Notes: generated by a model from the letters alone, not told the origin. A stretch of 64,000 nt of DNA from Clostridium vincentii (GCF_002995745.1 NZ_PVXQ01000003.1:62001-126000); one strand, 5' to 3'; counted from the stretch's first letter, positions 44,150-54,506 are shown. Made by a program: numbers and translations.

Positions 44150-45784
44150 ATGGAATATATAGCAATAAATGGCCGTGATTTTTATAATATGGTAGTAAAC
44201 GCGAGCAATAGATTAGCAGAAGAAAGCGAATTTGTTAATAGTTTAAATGTTTTTCCTGTTCCAGATGGAGATACAGGTACAAATATGTCAATGACATTTA
44301 AAGCGGCTGTTAAAGAAATCGAAAATATGGATAGTACATCTATTGGAGATGTTTCAAGAAAACTTGCTAAGGGTGCTTTAATGGGAGCAAGAGGTAATTC
44401 AGGAGTTATACTTTCTCAGATACTTAGAGGCATCTCTAAGGGGCTGGAAGGATTAGAAGAAGCAAATGTAGCTCAAATGGCTATAGCTTTAAACGAGGGC
44501 TCAACAGCAGCATATAAAGCTGTAATGAGACCTACAGAAGGTACAATTCTTTCTGTAATTAGAGCGACTAAGGATTCAGCACTTATTTCACAAGAAAAGG
44601 ATGTTGCAGAATTTTTACACGAAGTAACAAAAGCAGCAAAGGTAATGCTTGATCATACACCAGAGTTATTACCTGCTTTGAAAAAAGCTAAGGTTGTAGA
44701 TTCAGGTGGAATGGGACTGTATATAATACTTCAAGGTATGACATCTGCACTTAAAGAAGATATTGAAGCAGAAATTAAGGATATCAAAATTTCTGAAGGT
44801 GGACTAGTAGGTGCAATATCTACTGAAGATGTGGATATTAAATTTGGATACTGTACAGAATTTATTATTCTAGGAGATGCTAGTAAAGCTGCTAAATTCC
44901 AGGACGAAATAGAACCTCTTGGAGATTCAATGATAGTAGTTGGATATGATGATGTCATTAAAGTTCATATTCATACTAATGATCCAGGAAATGTATTATC
45001 AAAGGCAGTTCAAGTAGGTCAGCTTTCAAAAATAAAAATTGATAATATGAGAGAAGAGCATAGGGAATTATTATTAAGTCAAGAAGAAATAGCAAAACAT
45101 ACAGTAGCAAAAGAAGAAGTCGAAACTAAAAAGTATGCGTTTATAACAGTTGCTATGGGAGATGGAATAAGTAATATATTCAAGGATTTAGGCGCTGATT
45201 ATGTGATTGAAGGCGGTCAAACAATGAACCCATCAACACAAGATATGCTTGAATGTATAGAAAAAATTAATGCAGAACACATTTTTATACTTCCTAATAA
45301 TAAAAATATTATTATGGCAGCATCACAAGCTGCTGAAATTACAAATAAGGACGTTAGAGTTATACCAACTACATCAATTCCACAAGGAATTACCTGTGTA
45401 ACAATGTTTAATGGAGAAGCTAACGTGTCTGAAAATGAAAAAGAGCTAAATGAAATTATGAAATCTGTTAAAACAGGTTCAATAACTTATGCTGTTAGAG
45501 ATACTGAAATTGATGGAATTGAAATTAAAGAAGGAAATATTCTTGGCTTGATTGAAGGAAAAATTAAAGAAGTGGGCCTTGATAAGTTTGAAGTTTCAGA
45601 AAAGGTACTTGAGAATATGGTTGACGGTGATAGTGAACTTATTACATTGTTTTATGGTAAAGATATTGAAGAAGATGAAGTTGGTATTTTTGTTTCAAAA
45701 TTAGAAGAAAAATATCAGGACTTGGATATTCAATGTTATAAAGGAGATCAACCTTTATACTATTTCTTAATAGCAGTAGAATAA
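44150..45784 (+). CDS. fakA: Fatty acid kinase catalytic subunit FakA (DAK2/YloV)
   Basis: This 544-residue protein has an N-terminal DAK2 kinase domain (about 8-200; NVFPVPDGDTGTNMSMT, GARGNSGVILSQILRG), a central domain with HIHTNDPG near 277 and a C-terminal DegV-like half. FakA phosphorylates exogenous fatty acids bound by a FakB (DegV) protein for incorporation into phospholipid. FakB is not in the window. Follows yloU with GGAGG upstream and ends with a terminator. Confidence 0.93.
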   Translation: MEYIAINGRDFYNMVVNASNRLAEESEFVNSLNVFPVPDGDTGTNMSMTFKAAVKEIENMDSTSIGDVSRKLAKGALMGARGNSGVILSQILRGISKGLEGLEEANVAQMAIALNEGSTAAYKAVMRPTEGTILSVIRATKDSALISQEKDVAEFLHEVTKAAKVMLDHTPELLPALKKAKVVDSGGMGLYIILQGMTSALKEDIEAEIKDIKISEGGLVGAISTEDVDIKFGYCTEFIILGDASKAAKFQDEIEPLGDSMIVVGYDDVIKVHIHTNDPGNVLSKAVQVGQLSKIKIDNMREEHRELLLSQEEIAKHTVAKEEVETKKYAFITVAMGDGISNIFKDLGADYVIEGGQTMNPSTQDMLECIEKINAEHIFILPNNKNIIMAASQAAEITNKDVRVIPTTSIPQGITCVTMFNGEANVSENEKELNEIMKSVKTGSITYAVRDTEIDGIEIKEGNILGLIEGKIKEVGLDKFEVSEKVLENMVDGDSELITLFYGKDIEEDEVGIFVSKLEEKYQDLDIQCYKGDQPLYYFLIAVE

Positions 45785-45798
45785 ATTTATTTAACTAT

Positions 45799-45830
45799 AG
45801 CAAAAAGCACCTTGGGTGCTTTTTGTGTTT
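45799..45830 (+). terminator. Terminator after fakA
   Basis: 10-bp hairpin AAAAAGCACC (45802-45811) with GGTGCTTTTT (45815-45824), loop TTG. Confidence 0.82.
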
Positions 45831-45851
45831 TTTGGAGGACAAATATAAGTT

Positions 45852-47885
45852 ATGGATATATATAGTTCAGTTTCTACATTAAAGGGTGTAGGCCCTAAGG
45901 TTTTAGAAAAACTAAATAAGGCATCAATATTTAACATTCTGGATTTGCTTTTATATTTCCCAAGAGATTATGAATTTATAGGCGGAAACCCGACTTTTGA
46001 AGATATTGATGGTGAAATAAAACAAATTTTAACATGTGCAGTAACTTCTATAAAGAGGGATATTAGAACTAGAACGGGAAAATATTTATCAACTATTGAA
46101 TTTGATTATGATGGGCACAAGATTGATGGGAAATGGTTTAATCAACCTTATGTAAAAAATAGCTATAAGTTAGATAATACATATAATCTAATGGGAAAAT
46201 TCAAGAAAGTAGGAAATGGTTTTCAAGTAATAAACCCTGTAATTGCATGCAGGTCGGGTTTAAGTAGTGAAATAAAACCTATATATACGCTTAAGGGAGA
46301 GCTTACAGATAAGCTTTTATCTAAATTAGTTAGTACGGTAATGGATATTATAACTATAAGTGAAAATCTGCCTAAGGAAATTCTAGATAAGTATAAACTA
46401 ATCGGATTAGATGAGTCTATAAGAGAAATACATTTTCCGAAGGACAACAATTTGCTTAAAGCTGCAATCGCTAGGTTGAAGTTTCAAGAGTTATTTACTT
46501 ATTCAATGAAGTTATTGCTGTTAAAAAACAAGATAAAGGGAAGTAGTAATGGTATTAGTATTCCTTGGAATGATAAATTAGGTGAGTTAAAGAAAACACT
46601 ACCATTTCAACTAACTAATGCACAAACAAGAGTTGTTCGAGAAATATTAATGGACCAGAAAAGTCATCATCCTATGAATAGATTAGTTCAAGGAGATGTT
46701 GGTAGTGGAAAAACTGTGGTTGCTTTTATAGCTATATATAATGCTTATACAAATGGGTATAAAGCCGCATTTATGGTACCTACAGAAATATTAGCTAATC
46801 AACATTATGAAGAGGCTAAGAAACTACTAGGCCCATTTGGAGTTGAGATAGAACTTTTAACTGGAAGTACATCAGCAAAGGAAAAAAAGAGGATAAAAGA
46901 TAGAATAAAAGAGAAGGAGCCCTTAGTGGTCATAGGAACTCATGCTCTTATACAGGAAGATGTAGATTTTCAGGATTTAGGACTTGTAGTTACTGATGAG
47001 CAACATAGATTTGGAGTAGAGCAAAGAAGTAAGCTTATTAATAAGGGGAAGAGAGCAGATGTTATTGTAATGACAGCTACTCCAATTCCTAGAACTTTAG
47101 CACTTTATCTTTATTCTGATTTAGATGTTTCTGCAATAGACGAATTACCACCAGGAAGAAAGAAAATTGATACAAGTGTCTATAGAGAAAGCTCAAGAAA
47201 TAAAGCGTATGAACTAGCAATGAATGAAGTTAAAAAGGGTAGGCAAGTTTATGTTGTATGTCCCCTTATAGATGAGGATGAGACAAAGCAATTAAATTCT
47301 GTTGAAAGTATATATAAAAGGCTTAAGGAAGGCATTTTTAGTGATGTTGAGGTTGAAGTTCTACATGGCAAAATGAAATCTTCTGAAAAGGAAGATATTA
47401 TTAATAGATTTAAAGATAATGAAACAAAAGTATTAATTTCAACAACTGTTATTGAAGTTGGTATAAATGTTCCTAATGCTTCAGTTATGATAGTAGAAAG
47501 TGCCCAGAGGTTTGGGTTAGCTCAGCTTCACCAACTTCGTGGAAGAGTTGGACGTGGAGAATACCCTTCCTTTTGCATTTTAATCGCAAATATAAAAAGC
47601 GATACCACAAAAAAGAGAATGATGATAATGGCTGAATCAACAGATGGATTCTATATAGCAGAGCAGGATTTAAAACTTAGGGGCTCTGGAGAAATGTTTG
47701 GAATGAAACAAAGTGGAGAAGAGGGGCTGCTTCTAGCTGATATATATGAGGATATGGATATATTAAAGTATGCTAGGGAAGAGGCTAAATTAATACTTGA
47801 AAATAAAGAGGACGAGAATAAGAGATTAGTATATGAAATTTCTCAGGGCCTAGAAAAGAGTAGTAAATATATTTGTTTTAATTAG
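45852..47885 (+). CDS. recG: ATP-dependent DNA helicase RecG
   Basis: This 677-residue superfamily 2 helicase reverses stalled forks and processes Holliday junctions. An N-terminal wedge/OB region (1-215; LKGVGPKVLEKL, DLLLYFPRDYE) is followed by Walker A GDVGSGKTVVAF near 280, DEQHRFGVEQR near 383, TATPIPRTLAL near 413, and helicase C motifs STTVIEVGINVPNA near 532 and RGRVGRG near 564. The ATG follows GGAGG by 13 bases, slightly long. Confidence 0.96.
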   Translation: MDIYSSVSTLKGVGPKVLEKLNKASIFNILDLLLYFPRDYEFIGGNPTFEDIDGEIKQILTCAVTSIKRDIRTRTGKYLSTIEFDYDGHKIDGKWFNQPYVKNSYKLDNTYNLMGKFKKVGNGFQVINPVIACRSGLSSEIKPIYTLKGELTDKLLSKLVSTVMDIITISENLPKEILDKYKLIGLDESIREIHFPKDNNLLKAAIARLKFQELFTYSMKLLLLKNKIKGSSNGISIPWNDKLGELKKTLPFQLTNAQTRVVREILMDQKSHHPMNRLVQGDVGSGKTVVAFIAIYNAYTNGYKAAFMVPTEILANQHYEEAKKLLGPFGVEIELLTGSTSAKEKKRIKDRIKEKEPLVVIGTHALIQEDVDFQDLGLVVTDEQHRFGVEQRSKLINKGKRADVIVMTATPIPRTLALYLYSDLDVSAIDELPPGRKKIDTSVYRESSRNKAYELAMNEVKKGRQVYVVCPLIDEDETKQLNSVESIYKRLKEGIFSDVEVEVLHGKMKSSEKEDIINRFKDNETKVLISTTVIEVGINVPNASVMIVESAQRFGLAQLHQLRGRVGRGEYPSFCILIANIKSDTTKKRMMIMAESTDGFYIAEQDLKLRGSGEMFGMKQSGEEGLLLADIYEDMDILKYAREEAKLILENKEDENKRLVYEISQGLEKSSKYICFN

Positions 47886-47900
47886 AATGAAGCTATTATG

Positions 47901-47945
47901 ATATACAATTTTAAAATTGTATATACATGACGAATGTGATAAAAT
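47901..47945 (+). promoter_or_regulatory. rsmD promoter overlapped by a 24-bp palindrome
   Basis: TTGTAT (47917-47922), 17 bases, TAAAAT (47940-47945) forms a promoter for rsmD-coaD. A perfect palindrome at 47901-47924 (half-site ATATACAATTTT) covers the -35 box. It lacks a T tract typical of terminators and may be an operator. Confidence 0.55.
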
Positions 47946-47977
47946 ATTAGTAGTGTTACACCAAGGAGGACTGAAAA

Positions 47978-48526
47978 TTGAGAATTATAGCAGGAAAAGC
48001 AAGAGGTCGCAAATTAATCTCTCCAGAAACTATGGAAACTAGACCTACTTTAGATAGAGTTAAAGAAGCTATGTTTAGCATGGCTCAAGGATATATTTTA
48101 GACGCTGTAGTTGTAGATGTCTTTGCAGGGACTGGAAGTTTAGGATTAGAATCAGCAAGTAGAGGAGCTAAGGAAGTGTATTTGGTTGACAAAAGCCCTG
48201 TTACATATCCTTTGTTAAAACAAAATGTTGAAAATTTAAAATTTCAAGATTTTTGTACCCCTCTTAACATGGATGCCTATGAGGCTTTAAGAATGTTAGC
48301 TAAAAAAGATAAAAAGTTTGATCTAATATTTATTGACCCTCCATATTGTAAGGAAATGATACCGGAAGCTATAAAGATAGTTAAGGAAAATCAATTATTG
48401 CAACCAGATGGCCTAATAGTTACAAAAATAGATACTGTGGAAGAAATATATGAAGGATATGAAGATATAAAACTTACACGAAGTAAAAGATATGGTAATA
48501 CAACTGTTTGTTTTTATCAGTACTAG
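47978..48526 (+). CDS. rsmD: 16S rRNA (guanine 966-N2)-methyltransferase RsmD
   Basis: This 182-residue SAM methyltransferase starts with TTG 8 bases after AAGGAGGA. Motifs: [44 protein letters not shown] and the catalytic FIDPPYC near 124. It modifies G966 of 16S rRNA. It precedes coaD by 11 bases, the usual Firmicute pair. Confidence 0.95.
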   Translation: MRIIAGKARGRKLISPETMETRPTLDRVKEAMFSMAQGYILDAVVVDVFAGTGSLGLESASRGAKEVYLVDKSPVTYPLLKQNVENLKFQDFCTPLNMDAYEALRMLAKKDKKFDLIFIDPPYCKEMIPEAIKIVKENQLLQPDGLIVTKIDTVEEIYEGYEDIKLTRSKRYGNTTVCFYQY

Positions 48527-48537
48527 GGAGGCAAATA

Positions 48538-49020
48538 ATGAGAACAGCAGTTTATCCAGGTAGTTTTGATCCCATAACTTTAGGGCATTTAGATGTTATT
48601 TCAAGAGGTGTTAAGGTTTTTGATAAAATTATTGTTGGTGTTTTAGTTAATGTAGATAAAACTAGTCTCTTCAATATTGATGAAAGAGTGGAATTAATAA
48701 AAAGAGTTACTAGAATGATACCTAATGTTGAGGTAGTTAGTTTCGAGGGATTATTAATTGATTTTATGAAAGAATACGATGCTAATGTTATATTAAAAGG
48801 TTTAAGAGCTTTTTCGGATTTTGAATATGAATTTCAGATGGCACTCATGAATAATAAATTACAACCAGAGATAGAAACGTTGTTTATGATGACCTCAGCT
48901 CAATATTCATATTTAAGTTCAACAGCAGTTAAGCAAGTCGCAAAATTTCGTGGTGAATTAAAGGGTTTGGTGCCGGATATGGTTATTCCGGATATAATTA
49001 ATAAAATAAATCAAAAATAG
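48538..49020 (+). CDS. coaD: Phosphopantetheine adenylyltransferase
   Basis: This 160-residue nucleotidyltransferase makes dephospho-CoA from 4'-phosphopantetheine and ATP. Motifs: [19 protein letters not shown] with the HxGH-type [24 protein letters not shown] near 87 and [11 protein letters not shown] near 123. The ATG at 48538 follows GGGAGG by 7 bases; an upstream frame start would overlap rsmD without a site. Confidence 0.96.
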   Translation: MRTAVYPGSFDPITLGHLDVISRGVKVFDKIIVGVLVNVDKTSLFNIDERVELIKRVTRMIPNVEVVSFEGLLIDFMKEYDANVILKGLRAFSDFEYEFQMALMNNKLQPEIETLFMMTSAQYSYLSSTAVKQVAKFRGELKGLVPDMVIPDIINKINQK

Positions 49021-49043
49021 AATTTATTAGATGGGGTGGTATT

Positions 49044-49589
49044 ATGGGAAAATCAATGGATGTAAATATTGTAGAACTTTTAGAGTATCTTCAAGATTTA
49101 ATTGAGAAATCACCGAAGGTGCCTATTAGTGGAAGAACTATGGTGGATAGGAAAGAGATACTAGAGGTTATTGATCAGATAATTAACTATTTGCCGGATC
49201 AATTTAAAAAGGCTCAATGGGTAATGAATGAGAGAGAAAGAATACTTGGAGAAGCTAAAAAAGAATATGATTCTGTCAAAAAAGAAACAGCAGATATGAT
49301 GAGGCAAAATATTGAGAATCACGATATTGTTAAGGAAGCTAGAATAAGAGCACAAGAAATAGAAGCTGCAGCGAAAAGAGATGCTAAGGCTATTAGATTA
49401 GGCTCAAGAGATTATTCAAATGAAATATTAACAGAATTAGAGCGGGAAATTACAAATAAGAAGGAAGAGCTTATTAAAGCCCTTCAAGCAAGCTTTGAAG
49501 GAGTAGCAAATGATATAGATAAGAATCTAACGAATGCTAGTTCTACAATTAAAGAAAATATCAAAGAATTACGAGATATGAATAAATAG
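49044..49589 (+). CDS. Coiled-coil protein of unknown function
   Basis: This 181-residue, highly charged helical protein has no TM segment. Residues 55-180 look like continuous coiled coil (QWVMNERERILGEAKKEYDS; REITNKKEELIKALQASFEG), resembling V-type ATPase subunit H/DivIVA-like proteins. The N-terminal part (NIVELLEYLQDLIEKSPKVPI) is globular-like. Found downstream of coaD in clostridia; function unknown. Its 3' end overlaps the convergent ylbJ by 21 bases. Confidence 0.8.
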   Translation: MGKSMDVNIVELLEYLQDLIEKSPKVPISGRTMVDRKEILEVIDQIINYLPDQFKKAQWVMNERERILGEAKKEYDSVKKETADMMRQNIENHDIVKEARIRAQEIEAAAKRDAKAIRLGSRDYSNEILTELEREITNKKEELIKALQASFEGVANDIDKNLTNASSTIKENIKELRDMNK

Positions 49590-50744
49590 TTTTTTTAATA
49601 TCTTAAAAAAAACAGTTAAGGTAAGTATTGCAATGAGTGGAACAAGATACATGAAAATATTTATAGTTGTTCCATTAGAGGAAATAATTGTCCCAGTTTC
49701 AACTGTTCCAAGATAGAAATAAGATACAATAAAAGTTATTATGAAGCTTATTATTCCTTGAATAAATTTTAATAAGCTGTATCTTATCATAGATATTTTA
49801 TCTTTACTAATAAAAGAGCTTACTTGAGCAATTATGCAAAGTCCTGAAAATGAGCATAAGAAACTTATTATACTTAATTTTATAGAGAAATTAAAGGCGG
49901 ATGTAGCTATTAGGTTGCATCCATTTGTTATTTCTATGCTTCCAAGAAGAAATCCGAATAATGAATCCTTTGGTAAGTTTATAAATTCTTCTAGGTTGCT
50001 TATAAAAAAGTGTATACTTACATTGCTTTTTATTATTCCTATAATTATGGAAAAAATAACAATAAATCCTCCAATTGATATTGTAGTATTTATTGCTTTT
50101 TCAAGGGCTTCTTTAAGTAACTCTCCGAAATTTTTAGTATTCACATAAGTTCCCATTACTTCAGGTGAAGTGTGTGGTCCTTTTTTTTTGATAATAAAGC
50201 CTACTATAAGTGGAGAAAGGTAATTAGCAATAAGCAATAAGTACCCAAGGTTAACATTTCCTAACAAGGAAGTGGCAACGGGGCCTAATATAAATAGGGG
50301 GCTGCAATTGGTTGCAATATTTAATAAAGAAGCATATTCATCTTTTTTTATATATTTTAAATTATATAAATCCGAACAGTACTTGGCTCCAAGTGGATAA
50401 CCGCAAAGGAAGCTAGTAGTTAAAGGTAACGAGCAATTCTTTGAAAGACCTAGAGGTTTACATATTAATGGACCTAAGAACTTTGAATATAAACTAATAC
50501 CATCGTAAGATATTAATAGATTGCAGATTAATGAGAAAGGAAGTACTGTAGGCAAAATTGCTAGAAACCATATTTTACATCCTTCTATAGCAGAGCTTGT
50601 AGCAGTTTCTAAATTCATAAAAAAAATTAAAATTAGCAAACTAATAAAAAAACATATTATGTAATTTTTATTTATATCTATTAGTTTAAATAACATTTGT
50701 ATTAAAAGTATAATAATAATCCATAAGAAAACAATACTAATCAA
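49569..50744 (-). CDS. ylbJ: Sporulation integral membrane protein YlbJ
   Basis: This 391-residue polytopic membrane protein carries a nucleoside-recognition/GATE-type domain: ILPTVLPFSLICNLL near 72, LTTSFLCGYPLGAKYCSDLY near 114, NIATNCSPLFILGPVA near 146. YlbJ is required for spore cortex/wall integrity in Bacillus. TTG at 50744 is preferred as start because AGGAG lies 8 bases before it; the GTG three codons upstream overlaps that site. Encoded behind tmcAL on the same strand. Confidence 0.85.
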   Translation of the reverse strand: MISIVFLWIIIILLIQMLFKLIDINKNYIICFFISLLILIFFMNLETATSSAIEGCKIWFLAILPTVLPFSLICNLLISYDGISLYSKFLGPLICKPLGLSKNCSLPLTTSFLCGYPLGAKYCSDLYNLKYIKKDEYASLLNIATNCSPLFILGPVATSLLGNVNLGYLLLIANYLSPLIVGFIIKKKGPHTSPEVMGTYVNTKNFGELLKEALEKAINTTISIGGFIVIFSIIIGIIKSNVSIHFFISNLEEFINLPKDSLFGFLLGSIEITNGCNLIATSAFNFSIKLSIISFLCSFSGLCIIAQVSSFISKDKISMIRYSLLKFIQGIISFIITFIVSYFYLGTVETGTIISSNGTTINIFMYLVPLIAILTLTVFFKILKKLFIHIS

Positions 50745-50800
50745 GCTAATCACTCCTGTCTATAGTATTTATATTTCTTATTGCTAAATTATAGTATACT

Positions 50801-52006
50801 TTATTTTAAATATATTGGACTTTTATAATAATCTTCTAGAGGAGAAATATTTGGATTTAAAATTGAATATGCCTTGGTACCAAGTAAATCTAATTTGAGT
50901 TTATCATCTGAAATTTTCTTGGGAACTTTTGTTAATATATTTATTTGATCTTTATCCTTTATTTCTTTTAGAATCTTAATACCGGTATCGTTGAAGGCTA
51001 AAGGTCTTATATAATTTGTTCTTTCATTCATTATTTCTTTAGCGTTATAATTTTCAAGACCAATAAAAAAGCAGGTTAAAATTCTGCTGATTCTAGTGTA
51101 GGTATAACGTTTGCTTTTTACCTTTAAAATTAATTCGCTTAAAGAGTGTGATGCAATTATTTCTTTTAAAATTTTATTATCTAATCCTTCTTTAACATCT
51201 AAAATATCTTTTATCTTTTCACCCTCTGTTAAGAGTTTGTATTTTAAATAGGGAAAAATATCATCTCCATATACAAAGTTATAGTTGTTATTAGCTAAAT
51301 CAGTGAAAATCTTATAGGTATTTGTAGGAATTGAATTTTTTAACTGGCTTAAATCATTAGAATCTTTTAATTTAGCTCTAATTGATGTAGCAGAGGGATA
51401 AATTGTAGATAGTTCAGAAGTATTATAATCTGCTCCAACTCGTTTTAATGTTAATGGAACTATTGAACTATCTGATTTTTTTATTGCTTTAATATACTCA
51501 ATTGCTAATATGTTATTAGAATTTGATAGTATCTCTGTGCAAGGAATTTTAGGTAAATATTCTTTCAAAGCAACACTTCGTGCTGTGTGATAAGGGAATC
51601 CTTTTTTTAATTCTGATTTAAGTATACTTCTATAGGCATCTGGTTCATATAATAGGGTAGATGCAATTATATCTAGGTCTGATGTTTCACCGTGTTCACT
51701 ACCGAAGAATATATTGCTGACAACTCCAGTGCTATTTAATATATTCACTGCACCTTCAGAAAAACCTTCTGCTGACGAAATGGAATATACAAGGGGTAAT
51801 TCAATAACTAAATCAACACCATTTTCTACAGCCATCCTTGCACGGGTCCATTTATCTATTAATGCAGGCGTTCCTCTTTGAACAAAGTTTCCACTCATTA
51901 TGCATATAATTCCTTCGGATTTTGTATCTATCTTAGCTTTTTGCAGATGATATAGATGCCCTAAATGAAAAGGGTTGTATTCAGTTATAATACCTGTGAT
52001 TTTCAT
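50801..52006 (-). CDS. tmcAL: tRNA(Met) cytidine acetate ligase (TmcAL/YlbM)
   Basis: This 401-residue nucleotidyltransferase-like enzyme activates acetate with ATP and acetylates C34 of elongator tRNA-Met. The N-terminal ITEYNPFHLGHLYHLQKAK has the HxGH motif; GNFVQRGTPALIDKWTRA near 40 and VIELPLVYSISSAEGFSEGA near 68 are family blocks. It lies divergently from pta-ackA, which produce the acetate pool. Confidence 0.93.
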   Translation of the reverse strand: MKITGIITEYNPFHLGHLYHLQKAKIDTKSEGIICIMSGNFVQRGTPALIDKWTRARMAVENGVDLVIELPLVYSISSAEGFSEGAVNILNSTGVVSNIFFGSEHGETSDLDIIASTLLYEPDAYRSILKSELKKGFPYHTARSVALKEYLPKIPCTEILSNSNNILAIEYIKAIKKSDSSIVPLTLKRVGADYNTSELSTIYPSATSIRAKLKDSNDLSQLKNSIPTNTYKIFTDLANNNYNFVYGDDIFPYLKYKLLTEGEKIKDILDVKEGLDNKILKEIIASHSLSELILKVKSKRYTYTRISRILTCFFIGLENYNAKEIMNERTNYIRPLAFNDTGIKILKEIKDKDQINILTKVPKKISDDKLKLDLLGTKAYSILNPNISPLEDYYKSPIYLK

Positions 52007-52081
52007 AATAAGCCTCCTGTGAAAATTTATATTAATTATATCATAAACTATAGAGGTAAACTAAAATAATAATGAGGATAG

Positions 52082-52103
52082 ATTGTCTGATAATTGAGAC
52101 AAT
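52082..52103. promoter_or_regulatory. Inverted repeat in the tmcAL-pta divergent gap
   Basis: Perfect 7-8-7 dyad, ATTGTCT (52082-52088) and AGACAAT (52097-52103), in the 200-base divergent region. No T tract follows, so a protein-binding site is more likely than a terminator. No clear sigma-A promoter was assigned. Confidence 0.35.
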
Positions 52104-52209
52104 TGGCAATTATAAGACTTTAATAAAAGGAGATTTTAAGGTTGAAATGTGTAGAGGCATAGGAGTATAGTATATGGTAAGAGGAATATATAATGAAAGG
52201 AGAATATAT

Positions 52210-53229
52210 ATGGAGCTTATGAATAAAATTCTGGAAGTTGCAAGACGTGATAAAAAAAGAATAGTACTTCCAGAAGGCAATGAAGAGAGAACAATAATGG
52301 CGGCAAAAAATATTCATGAGGAAGGTATTGCATTTCCTATATTAATAGGAGATAGAGAAGCAATTTTAAATAAGGCAGTACAGATTGATATAGATTTGAC
52401 TGGTATTGAAATAGTAGATCCTGAAAAATCAAATAGATTAGATAAATATATACAAAGCTTTTATGAACTAAGAAAGGCTAAAGGAATGACTGTAATAAAG
52501 GCTGAAAAAATAGTTAAAGATCCTTTATATTTTGCAACAATGATGGTAAAAATGGACGATGCAGATGGAATGGTGTCGGGAGCTGTACACACGACTGGAG
52601 ATCTTCTAAGACCAGGATTACAAATCATAAAGACAGCACCTGGGGTATCAGTTGTATCAAGTTTCTTTATTATGGTGGTTCCAGGTTCTCAATATGGAGA
52701 AGAAGGAATGCTTTTATTTTCAGATTGTGCTGTTAATCCAAATCCAAATGAAGATCAATTGGCAGCAATTGCAATTGCTACAGCTGAAACTGCAAAGGAA
52801 ATATGTAAAATCGAACCAAAAGTTGCTATGCTTTCCTTTTCAACTATGGGAAGCGCCGATAATGACTTAGTAACAAAGGTTAGAAACGCTACAGAAAAAG
52901 TTAAAGAACTTAGACCAGATTTATTAGTAGATGGAGAATTGCAATTAGATGCAGCTATAGTACAAAAAGTGGCAGGTCAAAAGGCCCCAAATAGCAAGGT
53001 GGCAGGAAGAGCAAATGTATTAATATTCCCTGATTTACAATCGGGAAATATTGGCTATAAATTAGTTCAAAGATTTGCAAATGCTGAAGCAATAGGTCCA
53101 ATTTGTCAAGGGTTTGCTAAACCTATCAATGATTTATCAAGAGGTTGTAGCTTCGAAGACATAGTAAAGGTTGTTGCAATTACTGCAGTTCAAGCACAAC
53201 AAGGACTAAAAAAGCAAAAAGAAAATTAA
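52210..53229 (+). CDS. pta: Phosphate acetyltransferase
   Basis: This 339-residue enzyme converts acetyl-CoA and phosphate to acetyl phosphate. Motifs: [13 protein letters not shown] near 15, [23 protein letters not shown] near 118, [10 protein letters not shown] near 238 and the C-terminal [20 protein letters not shown] near 273. The ATG at 52210 follows AAGGAG and matches the family N-terminus. An in-frame ATG at 52174 also has AGGAG 8 bases upstream and would add 12 residues. Operon with ackA. Confidence 0.96.
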   Translation: MELMNKILEVARRDKKRIVLPEGNEERTIMAAKNIHEEGIAFPILIGDREAILNKAVQIDIDLTGIEIVDPEKSNRLDKYIQSFYELRKAKGMTVIKAEKIVKDPLYFATMMVKMDDADGMVSGAVHTTGDLLRPGLQIIKTAPGVSVVSSFFIMVVPGSQYGEEGMLLFSDCAVNPNPNEDQLAAIAIATAETAKEICKIEPKVAMLSFSTMGSADNDLVTKVRNATEKVKELRPDLLVDGELQLDAAIVQKVAGQKAPNSKVAGRANVLIFPDLQSGNIGYKLVQRFANAEAIGPICQGFAKPINDLSRGCSFEDIVKVVAITAVQAQQGLKKQKEN

Positions 53230-53245
53230 AGGAGGCGTAGTACTC

Positions 53246-54442
53246 ATGAAAATATTAGTAATAAATTGTGGAAGTTCTTCTGTGAAATATCAATTAATTG
53301 ATATGAGCAATGAAGATTTACTGGCACAAGGGTTAGTTGAAAGAGTAGGAATAGATGGATCAATTCTTACTCAGAAAGTAAAGGGTAGAGATAAGTATAT
53401 TGTACAAGTGCCTATGAAGGATCATAAGGAAGCGATTAGTCATGCTTTAAATGCATTAGTTGATAAGACTAATGGAGTTATTAAAAGCATGGATGAAATT
53501 TCTGCTGTAGGTCATAGAGTTGTTCATGGAGGAGAAAAATATTCACAATCTGTATTAGTTAATGATGAAGTTATGGACTATTTAGAAGAATGTGTAAAAT
53601 TAGCACCGCTTCATAACAGGCCAAACATAATAGGTATAGAAGCTTGTAAGGCACTTATGCCCAGGATTCCTATGGCTGTAGTTTTTGATACAGCATTTCA
53701 TGGAACAATGCCTAAACGGGCATACCTTTACCCACTACCATATGAACTTTATGAAAAGCATGGCATTAGAAAATATGGTTTTCACGGAACTAGTCATAAA
53801 TATGTTTCGCAAAAAGTTGCTCAGGTTATGGGTAAAAACATTGAAGACATAAATATTATTTCTTGCCATATAGGAAATGGAGCAAGTATTACAGCTATTA
53901 AGGGCGGAAAATCTATAGATACTTCAATGGGATTTACCCCTCTTGACGGTGTAGCAATGGGAACTAGGAGCGGTAGTATCGATCCAGCAATTATAATGTA
54001 TTTGGTTAAGGAACTTGGATATACAATTGATGAAGTTAGTGAAATTTTAAATAAAAAGTCTGGAGTTTTAGGAATCACAAGTATAAGCTCAGACTTAAGA
54101 GATATTAAGGAAGCTGCGTATAACAATGAAAATGAAATTGCTAAATTAGCTTTAGACATTTTTAGTTATAAGATAAAAACACAAATTGGTGCATATGCTG
54201 CAGCCTTAGGTGGAGTAGATGTTATTGTATTTACAGCAGGTATTGGTGAAAATTCTTTTGAAACAAGAATCGACATTTTAGAAGGCCTTGAATATATGGG
54301 CGTGCATTTAAATAAGGAAAGAAATAAGGTTATGGGAGAGATTGCTTTAATATCAACTGATGATTCGAAAGTCAAAGTTTATGTCATTCCGACTAACGAA
54401 GAGTTAATGATTGCAAAAGAAACAAGAGACTTATTACATTAA
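53246..54442 (+). CDS. ackA: Acetate kinase
   Basis: This 398-residue ASKHA-family kinase converts acetyl phosphate and ADP to acetate and ATP, the ATP-yielding step of acetate fermentation. Motifs: [13 protein letters not shown] at the N-terminus, [12 protein letters not shown] near 145, [14 protein letters not shown] near 207 and [13 protein letters not shown] near 328. Sixteen bases after pta with GGAGG. Length is standard. Confidence 0.97.
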   Translation: MKILVINCGSSSVKYQLIDMSNEDLLAQGLVERVGIDGSILTQKVKGRDKYIVQVPMKDHKEAISHALNALVDKTNGVIKSMDEISAVGHRVVHGGEKYSQSVLVNDEVMDYLEECVKLAPLHNRPNIIGIEACKALMPRIPMAVVFDTAFHGTMPKRAYLYPLPYELYEKHGIRKYGFHGTSHKYVSQKVAQVMGKNIEDINIISCHIGNGASITAIKGGKSIDTSMGFTPLDGVAMGTRSGSIDPAIIMYLVKELGYTIDEVSEILNKKSGVLGITSISSDLRDIKEAAYNNENEIAKLALDIFSYKIKTQIGAYAAALGGVDVIVFTAGIGENSFETRIDILEGLEYMGVHLNKERNKVMGEIALISTDDSKVKVYVIPTNEELMIAKETRDLLH

Positions 54443-54446
54443 TCCC

Positions 54447-54475
54447 TTGACTTTTAGTCCGATGCTTTATATAAT
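54447..54475 (+). promoter_or_regulatory. Sigma-A promoter of yceD-rpmF-plsX operon
   Basis: TTGACT (54447-54452), 17-base spacer, TATAAT (54470-54475): one base from full consensus, with ideal spacing. Start of transcription about 54482, giving a 57-base leader. Confidence 0.85.
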
Positions 54476-54506
54476 AAATTGTGTTTGTTCAGCAAATATT
54501 TCTACT

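Noticed and set aside
43846-45784. Long minus-strand frames opposite fakA, pst, der, acpP and other genes
   Set aside because: They mirror the codon pattern of the real genes, have low-complexity Ser/Ile/Leu content and lack ribosome-binding sites.
52142-52166. Very short frames with AAGGAG in the pta leader
   Set aside because: Only six to seven codons, without features of a regulatory leader peptide.
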